From: CAZCFB01 sp964511535
GTDB lineage: Bacteria > Myxococcota_A > Polyangia > GCA-2747355 > CAZCFB01
Length of the DNA: 64,000 nt
Direction of reading: 5' to 3'
NCBI GenBank assembly: GCA_964511535.1
Contig: CAZEFW010000025.1
Coordinates: 3,694 to 67,693, forward strand
Part shown: piece after piece, positions 17,055-25,184 of the stretch
How the letters are laid out: the number at the start of each line of letters is the position of its first letter
How positions within the stretch are numbered: the stretch's first letter is position 1
Notes under the pieces: generated by a model
What the model saw: the letters and a program-made list of their open reading frames with translations, nothing else
Told to the model about the DNA's origin: nothing
The model's database searches: none
Made by a program: the position numbers and the translations under genes

Positions 17055-19700
17055 CTACTTGACGGTGAGAGTGAACGCGCCGAAGCGGCCAGTGTAGCGG
17101 CTGTCCACCGCCACGTAGTAATCACGGGTCAGCTTCGGAGTGAAGGTGACGCTTACCGGGTTCTGGTTGTAGCTCAGAGCCGAGACCGCGCCGTAGTTGC
17201 CGTTGGAGCCGCAGGTGTTGTTGATCGGCGTGATGCCGCACACCCCGCCCAGCAGGGTGAAGATGTAGAACTGGGCGTAGCTGAACTTGGGCGACAGGGT
17301 GAACGTGTAGCTCTTGCCGGCGGTGAGGCTGAACTTGTAGTACGCCTGCTCCGCCTTGTAGATGGTGTTCAGGTTGCCGCAGTTGATGGCGGTGCCCCAC
17401 TCGTTCTTCATGCCGGTGGTGTCACCGGTGATGGTGGTGGTGCCGCTGCTCAGGGTCACCTTCTTGGCGTTCTTGCAGGTGGAGTGCGCGCCCGGGGTCC
17501 ACTTCTCGATGGTCACCGTGTAAGCGCCCCGGTAGTAGGACGAGTTGCTGTAGCTGTCCACCGCGAACCGGTAGGTGCCGGTCTTGGTGGGTTGGAAGGT
17601 CACCGACTTGGTCTGGTTGTTGTACACGTAGTGCACCACGTCGCCCTGTTTGCCGCCGCTGCCGCAGTGCGCGGCGATGGTCTGCGGCGAGCAGGTGTTG
17701 CCGAAGATGTAGAGCCCGGCGTAGAACTTGGGCGCCAGGGTGAACTTGTACGACTGCCCGGCGGTCAGGTTGATGGAGTAGTACTGCTGGTTGCCGTCGA
17801 AGATGTAGCTCGACGAGCTGGTGCCGCAGCTGATCTGGGTGCCGAACTCGTTGCTCATGCCGGTGGTGTCGCCGGTGACGGTGAGCTTGTTGCCGGTCAT
17901 GTTCAGCGGCTTGGCCTTGGCGCAGGTGCCGTTGGTGGGCGGAGTGTACTCCTCGACGGTCATGGTGAACTTGCCCGCGTAGGAGTTGGACGTGCTGTCC
18001 ACCGCGATGTGGTAGGTGCCGCCTGCGGGGGGCTTGAAGGTCACCGAGCCGGAGTAGTTGGTGTACACCGTGCTCGACAGGGCGCCGGTCTTGCCGTTGG
18101 AGCCGCAGTCGGAGTTGATCTTGCCGGGGTCGCAGGTGTTGCGCCAGATGTAGAACCGCGCGTAGAAGCCCGGCGACAGGGTGAACTTGTACTGCTTGGT
18201 GCCCGCCAGGAACATCTTGTAGTAGGCCTGCGGGCCGTCGAGCGCGTACCAGGAAGACAGGCCGCAGCGGATCTGGTTGCCGAACTCATTGGAGATGCCA
18301 GAGGTGTTGCCGGTCACCGAGGCTTTGCCGCCGCTCATGGTGATGGTCTGGGCGGTCTTGCAGGTGCCGTTGGTGGGCTTCTTGAACTCCTCGATGGAGA
18401 GCTTGAAGCTGCCGTGGTAGCTGGGCGTGCGGCTGTCCACCGCGATGATGTAATCGCCGGCCACCTTGGGCGTGAACTTGAGGGTCTCGCCGGCGGTGCT
18501 GACGAAGTCGTCCACGGTGCCGGTGGAGCCCTTGGAGCCGCAGTCGCCGTTGATGGCGCTGGCCGAATTGCAGGCGCTGGCGCGGAACAGGTACATGTTG
18601 GCGTAGGTGAAGTCCGGGTCGAGGTACACGTCGTAGGTGGTGCCGGCCTTGAGCGTCACCCGGTAGTAGAGCTGCGGACCGTCGTAGTCCCGGTTATTAA
18701 TCTTGCAGTTGATCTGCTTGCCGAACTCGTTGTTCGCGCCGGTGGTGCTGGCCGACACGCTGGCCTTGCCGTTGACCAGGGTCAGCTTCGTGGCCTTGGC
18801 GCAGGAGTCGTTGGCGGGCTTGACGAACTCCTCGACCACCAGGGTGAAGGAGCCGGAGTACTGGGTGTAGCGGCCGTCCACGGCGATGTAGTAGGTGCCG
18901 GAGGTGGCCGGCTTGAACATCACGGTGCCGGTCTGGTTGTTGCCGATGTAGCCGCTGACCGCGCCGGTCTTGCCGCCGCTGCCGCAGCCGGCGTTGATGT
19001 TGTTCACGCCGCATTTCTGGAACAGGTAGACGTAGGCGTAGCTGAACTTGGGCGACAGCGACACGCGGTACGACTTGCCCGCGGTGAAGCTCGCCTTGTA
19101 GTAGGCCTGCTGGCCCGACATGATGGTCTGGTAGTTGCCGCAGTTGATGCCGGTGCCGTACTCGTTGCCCATGCCGCTGGTGGTGCCGGTCGCGGTGATC
19201 TTCTTGGCGCCGCCCCAGTTCAGGTCCTTGGCGGTGGAGCACTTGTTGTTCAGCGGCGGCCCCTGATCTGGCGGGATCGCCTTGTCCGGCGTGATGACCG
19301 GGCCGTCGGGGGTGATGACCGGGCCGTCCTGCTTGACGATGGGACCATCAGGCGTGACCACGGGGCCATCCGGCGGCGCGATGGGGCCGTCCGGGGGCGG
19401 AGGCGGCGCGTCGGGCGGCGCGATGGGGCCGTCAGGGGGCGGCGGAGGTGCGTCAGGCGGCGCGATGGGGCCGTCAGGCGGGACGAGCGGGCCGTCGGGC
19501 GGCGCGATGGGGCCGTCAGGCGGCAGCGGTAGCGAATCGGGCGGCATAATACCGTCTGGGTCAGGGACGGTCTGGTCCCCGGTCACGCCGGTGTCGTATT
19601 TCCCGATCCCCTTGTCGGGGAGTCCCCCGCCTTCCTGACGCGTCGTACAACCGCCCAGGATGAATACGTAAGAAAGCAGAACGATGCCCAGTCTTTTCAT
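17055..19700 (-). CDS. Large surface lipoprotein with five PPC-like repeats
   Basis: 881 residues from ATG 19700 (MKRLGIVLLSYVFILGG, lipobox Cys18; AGGGAG ribosome site). A Pro/Asp/Gly linker (about 40-165, repeated PPDGPIAPPDG) is followed by five tandem domains of about 135 residues. Each starts with a Cys motif (NKCSTAKDL, NDSCAKATKL, NGTCKTAQTI, NGTCAKAKPL, HSTCKNAKKV) and contains NEFGxxIxCG, QxYYKxxLxAGxxYxxxLxP and YxIAVDSR. The pattern resembles bacterial pre-peptidase C-terminal (PPC) domains with paired cysteines. No catalytic domain is visible, so it is probably an adhesive or binding surface protein. The same domain occurs once in the gene at 55983. Confidence 0.8.
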   Translation of the reverse strand: MKRLGIVLLSYVFILGGCTTRQEGGGLPDKGIGKYDTGVTGDQTVPDPDGIMPPDSLPLPPDGPIAPPDGPLVPPDGPIAPPDAPPPPPDGPIAPPDAPPPPPDGPIAPPDGPVVTPDGPIVKQDGPVITPDGPVITPDKAIPPDQGPPLNNKCSTAKDLNWGGAKKITATGTTSGMGNEYGTGINCGNYQTIMSGQQAYYKASFTAGKSYRVSLSPKFSYAYVYLFQKCGVNNINAGCGSGGKTGAVSGYIGNNQTGTVMFKPATSGTYYIAVDGRYTQYSGSFTLVVEEFVKPANDSCAKATKLTLVNGKASVSASTTGANNEFGKQINCKINNRDYDGPQLYYRVTLKAGTTYDVYLDPDFTYANMYLFRASACNSASAINGDCGSKGSTGTVDDFVSTAGETLKFTPKVAGDYIIAVDSRTPSYHGSFKLSIEEFKKPTNGTCKTAQTITMSGGKASVTGNTSGISNEFGNQIRCGLSSWYALDGPQAYYKMFLAGTKQYKFTLSPGFYARFYIWRNTCDPGKINSDCGSNGKTGALSSTVYTNYSGSVTFKPPAGGTYHIAVDSTSNSYAGKFTMTVEEYTPPTNGTCAKAKPLNMTGNKLTVTGDTTGMSNEFGTQISCGTSSSSYIFDGNQQYYSINLTAGQSYKFTLAPKFYAGLYIFGNTCSPQTIAAHCGSGGKQGDVVHYVYNNQTKSVTFQPTKTGTYRFAVDSYSNSSYYRGAYTVTIEKWTPGAHSTCKNAKKVTLSSGTTTITGDTTGMKNEWGTAINCGNLNTIYKAEQAYYKFSLTAGKSYTFTLSPKFSYAQFYIFTLLGGVCGITPINNTCGSNGNYGAVSALSYNQNPVSVTFTPKLTRDYYVAVDSRYTGRFGAFTLTVK

Positions 19701-19739
19701 GTGTTGAATCTCCCTGGAGAAATTAGCCACTGGATCATT

Positions 19740-19745
19740 ATTATA
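19740..19745 (-). promoter_or_regulatory. Candidate -10 element of the five-repeat lipoprotein gene
   Basis: Perfect TATAAT on the minus strand about 40 bases upstream of ATG 19700, with a ribosome site between. The -35 region at the right distance is poor (GCGTGG-like), so activation may be needed or the match may be chance in an A/T-rich patch. Confidence 0.35.
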
Positions 19746-19867
19746 GATCATCCATCAGCAGTCCACGCTCCGGTCCATAGTGCCCCTTCGGATGGACAGC
19801 GCAAATAAAGTGGCGCGGACCGCCTCCCTGGTCCCACCCGAAGGGGTGCCAGCCCTCTTGCAAGCCC

Positions 19868-19892
19868 GGCGGCCGTATGCCATAAGGCCGCC
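19868..19892. promoter_or_regulatory. 25-nt near-perfect palindrome abutting a start codon
   Basis: The arms GGCGGCC (19868-19874) and GGCCGCC (19886-19892) pair perfectly, and the inner TATG/CATA continues the symmetry; only the G/A pair next to them breaks it. The right arm ends at the base before ATG 19893, and no Shine-Dalgarno is visible. It could be a protein operator or an mRNA hairpin controlling the initiation of the Cys-rich protein. Confidence 0.5.
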
Positions 19893-20654
19893 ATGGGAAA
19901 GGGAAAAGTCAGCAACAAGCGCATCAAGATCCTCCGCAGGTTCAACGAGGAGCTGACCTGGGACACCACCCGCAAGTACGTGGAGCACCTGCGCTCCCGG
20001 GGCGAGCTGCTGAGCATTGGCCAGGTGGACATCGACGTGCCCCAGATCATCTGGCGCCACTTCATCTGCGATGCCCAGCGTTGCATCCAGTACGCCGGGG
20101 ACAGGGCGCTCATCGACCGGTCATGCTGCTGCCGCTACGAGGTCCCCACCAGCGCCGAGGACCGCCAAAACGTGCTGGCCCACCTGGACGAAGTTCGCCC
20201 CAACCTCCCCGACGGCCATCGCCTGATAGACCCGGATGAGAGCCCGTTCGAGCAGGACGGCGACTTCGGCTACGACCTGGTGAGCGACAACCCTTTGGGC
20301 GGCTGTGAGTTCAACCAGTACCTGCCCGATCGGTGCAGCTGCATCCTGCACCGCACCGCCCTGGAGCACGGCGAGGATCCTGCCCTGTGGAAGCCGCTGG
20401 CCTGCTCCCTGTGGCCTCTGGCCATCAACGACTACGACGACGACGAGGGCGAGCGCTTCCTGGTCACCATCTACTGCGAGGAGACCGAGGAGCTGTTCAA
20501 CGAGTCGGACGACGAGCCGTTCGCCTGCATCGTGGACCAGGATCCGGCCTACCCGCGGCTCTACGAGAGCGAGCGCCATGTGCTGGAGTTCCTCTTCGGC
20601 AAGCGCTTCTGGCGCACCCTGCACAGCGAGGCGAAGCAGATCCTCGCGCGCTGA
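19893..20654 (+). CDS. Cys-rich protein, YkgJ/DUF3109-like
   Basis: 253 residues. The basic N-terminus is followed by a Cys cluster (Cys59, Cys64 and Cys78-80 in RSCCCRYEVP), then CEFNQYLPDRCSCILHRTAL and KPLACSLWPL. This spacing, with a final CxLWPL/CxLFPL motif, resembles the YkgJ/DUF3109 group thought to bind zinc or an iron-sulfur cluster. The last 60 residues are acidic and then helical. Function is unknown. It is transcribed alone or with the kinase 73 bp downstream. The palindrome at 19868 lies against its start. Confidence 0.6.
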   Translation: MGKGKVSNKRIKILRRFNEELTWDTTRKYVEHLRSRGELLSIGQVDIDVPQIIWRHFICDAQRCIQYAGDRALIDRSCCCRYEVPTSAEDRQNVLAHLDEVRPNLPDGHRLIDPDESPFEQDGDFGYDLVSDNPLGGCEFNQYLPDRCSCILHRTALEHGEDPALWKPLACSLWPLAINDYDDDEGERFLVTIYCEETEELFNESDDEPFACIVDQDPAYPRLYESERHVLEFLFGKRFWRTLHSEAKQILAR

Positions 20655-20727
20655 GCAGTCGGCCGCGCCTGGCGGCCCCCCCGAAAAGAACTGGCCCCGC
20701 CAGGCGGGCCGTCGTTAAGATCCTCTG

Positions 20728-22521
20728 GTGCCCGTTCCACCGATCCGTTCCAAGATTTTCGGCGGCCCCGCCGGTGCCGATCGCCCCACGGTGCAGGGCG
20801 CCAAGCGGATCTTCAGCCGCTTCTTGCTGGTGGCCGTCGCGGTCAACGTGGCGGTGGGGGTGGCCGTGGTGCTCTACGACGTCAGCCACTCGGTGGCCGT
20901 GACCCACGGGCAGCTGCGCAACACCTCCGAGCTGCTGGTGAAGGTGACCACCGGGCTGCACGAGACCCTCAAGGGCACTCCCCAGGAATCGGTCCAAAAG
21001 GCCAACCAGCTGACCCAGGCCCCCATGGCCCTGCTGGACCGCGCGGGCAAGGTCCTGTACGTGACCAACCCGGACGTGGGCCACAAGCTGCCCCGCGTGT
21101 TCCCCAGCGGCCAGCCGAGCCAGGGCACGCGCATCGTGATCAGCGACGAGATCGACCGCCTGAGCGGCGCCTGGTCGGTGGTGCCCTTCGGGCCGAAGCA
21201 CCTGCTGCTGGTGGTGGCGGTGCGCACGCCGGATCAGGAAGGCAAAGTGGTCTACCTCTCCATCGCCGCCGCCCTGAGCGGCGCGGGCATCATCTTCTCG
21301 GTGATCATCCTGCTGGCCGCGGCCAACTGGATGCTGCGCCGCCCCCTGGACCGCATGGTCGCCCAGCTGACCGCGGCGCTTCAGGATCAGCTCGCCTTCC
21401 GCCAGGGGCTGCTCGACTCCAGCGAGTCGGTGGGCATCGTGGCCTCCGACGGGGCCGGGGTGGTGCGCGTGTTCAACGAGGCGGCCGCCAACATCCTGGG
21501 GCTGCCCCGCGAACAGATGGAGGATCGCATCTCCCTCGACCGGCTGCTCGAGCGCTGCAAGCGCCCGTCCGGAGAGTGGGCCCTCGACTCGACGCCCGCG
21601 CCGCCCCCGCGTGAGGGCGAGGAGCTGTGGCTCGACCGGTCGGGGCGGGAGCGCCTCCTGTCGGTGAGCGCCAGCGACATCCATGACCCGGAGCGGCAGC
21701 ACCTCGGGAGGCTGATCATCTTCGTGGACATCACCGAGCGCAGGCGGCTCGAGGAGGAGCTGATCCAGAGCGAGCGGCAGCTGCTGCAGAGCGCCAAGAT
21801 GGCCACCCTGGGGGAGATGGCCACCGGGGTGGCCCACGAGCTGAACCAGCCGCTGAACAACATCGGGCTGCTCGCATCGCGGCTGCAGCTGCGGCTGCGC
21901 AAGTCAGACCTGGCCGACGAGGACCGCGCCTTCGCCGGGGAGAAGCTGGCCAAGGTGCTCAAGCAGATCGAGCGCGCCAGCCGGATCATCGAGCACCTGC
22001 GCACCTTCGGCCGCCCCTCCCAGTTCAAGCTGGGGGACGTGGTCATCAGCGTCGCGGTGGACGAGGTGGTGGACCTGCTGCGCGAGCAGCTGTCGGCTCA
22101 CGGGATCGAGCTCGAGGTGGCCGTGCCGGACAACCTGCCGCCGGTCCACGCCGACGAGGGCCAGCTGGCCCAGGTGCTGATCAACCTGGTGGTCAACGCC
22201 CGGGACGCGCTGGACAGCCTGGAAGATGCCGAGCCCCGCAGGCTGCGCATCGTGGGGGCGCGGGACCGGTTCTCCGACGGCCAGCCGGCGGTGGTGGTCC
22301 GGGTGGAGGACAACGGCCCGGGGATCCCGCCCGAGCTGATGGAGCGCATCTTCGACCCGTTCTTCTCCACCAAGGAGGTGGGCACGGGCCTGGGCCTGTC
22401 CATCAGCTACGGGCTGATGCGGGACTTCGGCGGCACCCTGGAGGTGAGCTCGGCGCCCGCGCGGGGCACGGTGTTCACCATCAAGCTCAAGCCTGGGCAG
22501 CAGGAGGAAGGGAATGGATAA
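20728..22521 (+). CDS. Sensor histidine kinase (PAS, HisKA, HATPase)
   Basis: 597 residues, GTG start. Helix 1 is at about 30-52, a periplasmic sensor region follows to about 170, and helix 2 is at about 175-198 (LSGAGIIFSVIILLAAANWM). A PAS domain spans about 225-345 (LLDSSESVGIVASDGAGVV). The HisKA box is VAHELNQPLNNIG with phospho-acceptor His370. HATPase motifs are NLVVNARDAL (N), DNGPGIPPE (G1), FDPFFSTKEVGTGLGL (F/G2) and GGTLEVSS. It overlaps the response regulator gene by 8 bp, so they are a translationally coupled pair. The signal is not evident. Confidence 0.94.
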   Translation: MPVPPIRSKIFGGPAGADRPTVQGAKRIFSRFLLVAVAVNVAVGVAVVLYDVSHSVAVTHGQLRNTSELLVKVTTGLHETLKGTPQESVQKANQLTQAPMALLDRAGKVLYVTNPDVGHKLPRVFPSGQPSQGTRIVISDEIDRLSGAWSVVPFGPKHLLLVVAVRTPDQEGKVVYLSIAAALSGAGIIFSVIILLAAANWMLRRPLDRMVAQLTAALQDQLAFRQGLLDSSESVGIVASDGAGVVRVFNEAAANILGLPREQMEDRISLDRLLERCKRPSGEWALDSTPAPPPREGEELWLDRSGRERLLSVSASDIHDPERQHLGRLIIFVDITERRRLEEELIQSERQLLQSAKMATLGEMATGVAHELNQPLNNIGLLASRLQLRLRKSDLADEDRAFAGEKLAKVLKQIERASRIIEHLRTFGRPSQFKLGDVVISVAVDEVVDLLREQLSAHGIELEVAVPDNLPPVHADEGQLAQVLINLVVNARDALDSLEDAEPRRLRIVGARDRFSDGQPAVVVRVEDNGPGIPPELMERIFDPFFSTKEVGTGLGLSISYGLMRDFGGTLEVSSAPARGTVFTIKLKPGQQEEGNG

Positions 22522-23425
22522 AGAGCGGCTGACCATCCTGCTGGTGGACGACGAGGAGCTGGTGCGGGAGGAGCTGGGCGCGATCCTCGAGGAGTCGGGG
22601 TACGACGTGATCACTGGCGCTGACGGCGAGGAGGGGCTGGCGCTGTTCCGCTCCAGGGGCCCCGACATGGTGATCACCGACGTCCGCATGCCGCGCCGGG
22701 ACGGCCTGTCGTTGGCCATGACCATCCGCGAGGAGGCGCCCTCGGTTCCGGTCACAGTGATCACCGGCCACGGCACCGAGGCCATGGCCATCAAGGCCCT
22801 GCGTGCCGGGGTCACCGACTTCGTCAAGAAGCCGGTGCGGCTGGAGGACCTGGACGCGGCGCTGAGCCGTATGCGCGCCGTCAGCCAGGAGCTGACCACC
22901 GAGCCGGCCCTCTCCCACCCGGAGGCGGTGGAGCTGGTGGAGCTGCTCTGGTCCTACCGGCTGGACAACGAGCTGGCGGTGGTGCCCTCCTTCGTCGACA
23001 TGTTGGTGGCGCGGTGCGGGGCCGGCCTGCCTCCCCCCGCGGCCATGGAGCTCGGGCTCGCGCTGCGCGAGCTGCTGATCAACGCCGTGGAGCACGGAAA
23101 CCTCGGCATCACCTTCGACGAGAAGACCCTGGCGCTGGAGTCGGGCACCATGGCCTCGCTGGTGGCCCAGCGCGCGAGCGATCCGGCGCTCGGGTCGCGG
23201 CATGTGAAGGTGCGGGCTCACCTGTCGGACGGCGTGCTCACCGTTCAGGTCCAGGACCAGGGCGAAGGCTTCGATTGGGCAACCCTGCCAGACCCCCTGG
23301 ATCTGTCCCACCAGATGGCGCCCAACGGCCGCGGACTGCTGCTGGCCAGAATGTCGGTGGATTCCCTGGAGTACAACGATCTCGGCAACTTGGTAACCAT
23401 CACCAAACGCCTCACACCGTCCTGA
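22514..23425 (+). CDS. Response regulator fused to an RsbW-like ATPase domain
   Basis: 303 residues. The REC domain (1-125) has ILLVDDEE, phosphoacceptor Asp56 in VITDVRMPRRDG, TGHGTEAMAI and the Lys in FVKKPV. The output domain (about 145-300) is not DNA-binding. It has the HATPase_c_2/anti-sigma-factor layout: ALRELLINAVEHGNLG (N box), QVQDQGEGFDWATLPDP (G1) and GRGLLLARMSVDSLEYND (G2 and end). This suggests phosphorylation controls a partner-switching or kinase output. It overlaps the upstream histidine kinase gene by 8 bp. Confidence 0.85.
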   Translation: MDKERLTILLVDDEELVREELGAILEESGYDVITGADGEEGLALFRSRGPDMVITDVRMPRRDGLSLAMTIREEAPSVPVTVITGHGTEAMAIKALRAGVTDFVKKPVRLEDLDAALSRMRAVSQELTTEPALSHPEAVELVELLWSYRLDNELAVVPSFVDMLVARCGAGLPPPAAMELGLALRELLINAVEHGNLGITFDEKTLALESGTMASLVAQRASDPALGSRHVKVRAHLSDGVLTVQVQDQGEGFDWATLPDPLDLSHQMAPNGRGLLLARMSVDSLEYNDLGNLVTITKRLTPS

Positions 23426-23427
23426 TC

Positions 23428-23443
23428 CGTGCGATATCGCACG
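23428..23443. promoter_or_regulatory. 16-bp perfect palindrome after the response regulator gene
   Basis: CGTGCGATATCGCACG, a complete dyad with no loop, three bases after the stop at 23425 and about 110 bp upstream of the barrel gene. The absence of a loop argues for a protein operator rather than a terminator. Confidence 0.35.
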
Positions 23444-23555
23444 CCGCCGTCATAAATTGCATCATCGGCCGATTAAGGCTATCGTCCCGGTCGAAGACCT
23501 AGTATATGGACGCCTTTACTCACTTGGCTGGTTTGGTACCAGCAAAGGAGCAGCC

Positions 23556-24329
23556 ATGATCCGCTACGCGCTCTCCCTGACCCTCGCCTTGGGACTCTTC
23601 CTGCAGGCCCAGACCGCAGAAGCACAGGTCGACGAGCCGCCGCCGCCGCCGCCGCTTGGCGACGTCGACGAGCCGCCGCCGCCGCCGCCGTCCGATACTG
23701 GCCGGACACGCCGCGTCAAGCGCCGCGCCAAGCGCAAGGCCGCCGCCACCGATGAGGACTCGCCCGTGGTGCGCGCCAACGGCGAGGAGGGCAACCTCGG
23801 CCTCTTCTTCCGCTTCGGGGGTTTGGGCACCATGACCGCCACCGGCGACTCCCAGAAGAAGAACTCCGGCGTGATCAACACCCAGCTCGGCATCAAGTTC
23901 GTCATGTCCGAGTCGATCATGCTGCCGCTGTTCTTCGGCATGGGCATCGTACACAAGAAGGTGACGGATCAGGACGGCACCACCGGCTTCAGCATGGACC
24001 TGGGCGCCGGCCTCGAGTACCACTTCCGCATCTGGCGGCGCATCGCGCCTTTCTTCGGGGCCATCATGAAGCTCGGCTTCTATGACCCCCAGAGCGACAG
24101 CGACGCCGACGACTTGACCATCCGCTTTCACGTGGGCCCCACCATCGGCGTGGAGTACTACATCGCGGACCGGGTGAGCCTGGCGGTGGCGTACATGCTG
24201 ATGATCACGATGTACGCCTCGACGGTCAACGCGGACAGCACCACAGTCAACTTCGACATGACCACCAAGGACGGGCTGGACGTGGCCGCGGAGTCGGGCG
24301 GCAACATGACCCTGACGTTCTACTTCTGA
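23556..24329 (+). CDS. Outer-membrane beta-barrel protein with Pro-rich N-terminus
   Basis: 257 residues from ATG 23556 (AAAGGAG upstream); the longer in-frame reading lacks a signal peptide. The signal peptide is MIRYALSLTLALGLFLQAQT-AEA. Next come two EPPPPPP blocks and a basic RRVKRRAKRKA patch (to about 65), then alternating amphipathic strands (GLFFRFGGLGTMTATGD, FSMDLGAGLEYHFRIW, FHVGPTIGVEYYIADRVSLAVAY) ending in the aromatic C-terminal strand MTLTFYF, as expected for insertion by the BAM complex. No closer family is recognised. Confidence 0.7.
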   Translation: MIRYALSLTLALGLFLQAQTAEAQVDEPPPPPPLGDVDEPPPPPPSDTGRTRRVKRRAKRKAAATDEDSPVVRANGEEGNLGLFFRFGGLGTMTATGDSQKKNSGVINTQLGIKFVMSESIMLPLFFGMGIVHKKVTDQDGTTGFSMDLGAGLEYHFRIWRRIAPFFGAIMKLGFYDPQSDSDADDLTIRFHVGPTIGVEYYIADRVSLAVAYMLMITMYASTVNADSTTVNFDMTTKDGLDVAAESGGNMTLTFYF

Positions 24330-24441
24330 TCCGGCGGGGTCGTCGCGCCCCCGTCTCCCCACGCCGCAGGTCGCAGTCATCCTCGCTCACACCATCTTCT
24401 CCAGCACGCCGGAGTACCTGATCACCGCCGTCGTCCTCGCG

Positions 24442-25131
24442 GTGGCGGAGGCCGTGGCCATCTCCTTCGGTTTCGGCGCCGGGCTCATCGCAGTCGGGCT
24501 GCTGGCCATGGTGCTGCCGACGGTGCAGGACGTGGTGGTGCTGCTCACCCTGAGCTGCCTGCTGCCCGAGGCCGTGGTGTTGCTGCGGACCCTGCGGTTC
24601 ATCTCCTGGCGCGGCGCGGTGACCATGCTGGTGGGGGTGGCGGCGGGGGTGCCGGCGGGCACCGTGATCCTGGGCTGGACCGACCAGGTGCTGGTGCTCA
24701 CGCTGCTGGGCGCCTTCCTGGTGGTGGTGGGGCTCGGCTTCCTCGCGCTGCCGACCCGGCAGGGCGGCATCAAGTGGCCCGGGTGGGCCGCGCCGGTGGC
24801 CGGTGTCGTGGGCGGGATCCTCGGTGGCATGTTCGGCACCGGCGGGCCTCCCGTGATCATTTACTACCACCTGGCCGGCCTGCGGAAGACCGCCTTCCGC
24901 GGGCAGCTGATGGTGGTGCTCGGGACCATTACGCTGACCCGGCTGCCGAGCTATGCCATCGCGGGCCTGTTCACAACGGCGCGCCTCTGGTCCGCGCTGG
25001 CGGTGTTCCCCTGGGTGCTGGGCGGGGCCCTGGCCGGCTGGCGCTTTCACCTGGAGGTGCCCGAGCATGTGTTCCGGCGCCTGGTGTCGGTGCTGCTGGC
25101 CCTGATGGGGGTTTTGTTGTTGATCAGATAA
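24442..25131 (+). CDS. TauE/SafE-type sulfite/anion permease
   Basis: At least 229 residues with about seven or eight hydrophobic helices. Family features: the repeated turn GFGAGLIAVGLLAM near the N-terminus and its counterpart GVVGGILGGMFGTGGPPVII in the middle, a hallmark of the TSUP family, which moves sulfonate/sulfite-like anions or sulfur compounds. The GTG start at 24442 is uncertain: the frame stays open upstream and the residues before it (YLITAVVLAVAEAV) look like part of the first helix, but no ATG/GTG/TTG is in frame there. The real start may be a rare codon. Confidence 0.75.
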   Translation: MAEAVAISFGFGAGLIAVGLLAMVLPTVQDVVVLLTLSCLLPEAVVLLRTLRFISWRGAVTMLVGVAAGVPAGTVILGWTDQVLVLTLLGAFLVVVGLGFLALPTRQGGIKWPGWAAPVAGVVGGILGGMFGTGGPPVIIYYHLAGLRKTAFRGQLMVVLGTITLTRLPSYAIAGLFTTARLWSALAVFPWVLGGALAGWRFHLEVPEHVFRRLVSVLLALMGVLLLIR

Positions 25132-25150
25132 CCATGCGCTGGCATGGTTT
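25131..25150 (+). terminator. Hairpin after the TauE/SafE gene
   Basis: Perfect 7-bp stem ACCATGC / GCATGGT with a GCTG loop, beginning at the last base of the stop codon and followed by TT. Terminator-like but with a short T-tract. Confidence 0.5.
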
Positions 25151-25184
25151 GCCGTCTTATCCATGAGCCTGAACGGAGGCCACC

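Noticed and set aside
17484..19532. A long plus-strand frame opposite the five-repeat lipoprotein
   Set aside because: Its Val/Gly/Ala-rich repeated text mirrors the tandem repeats of the true minus-strand gene.
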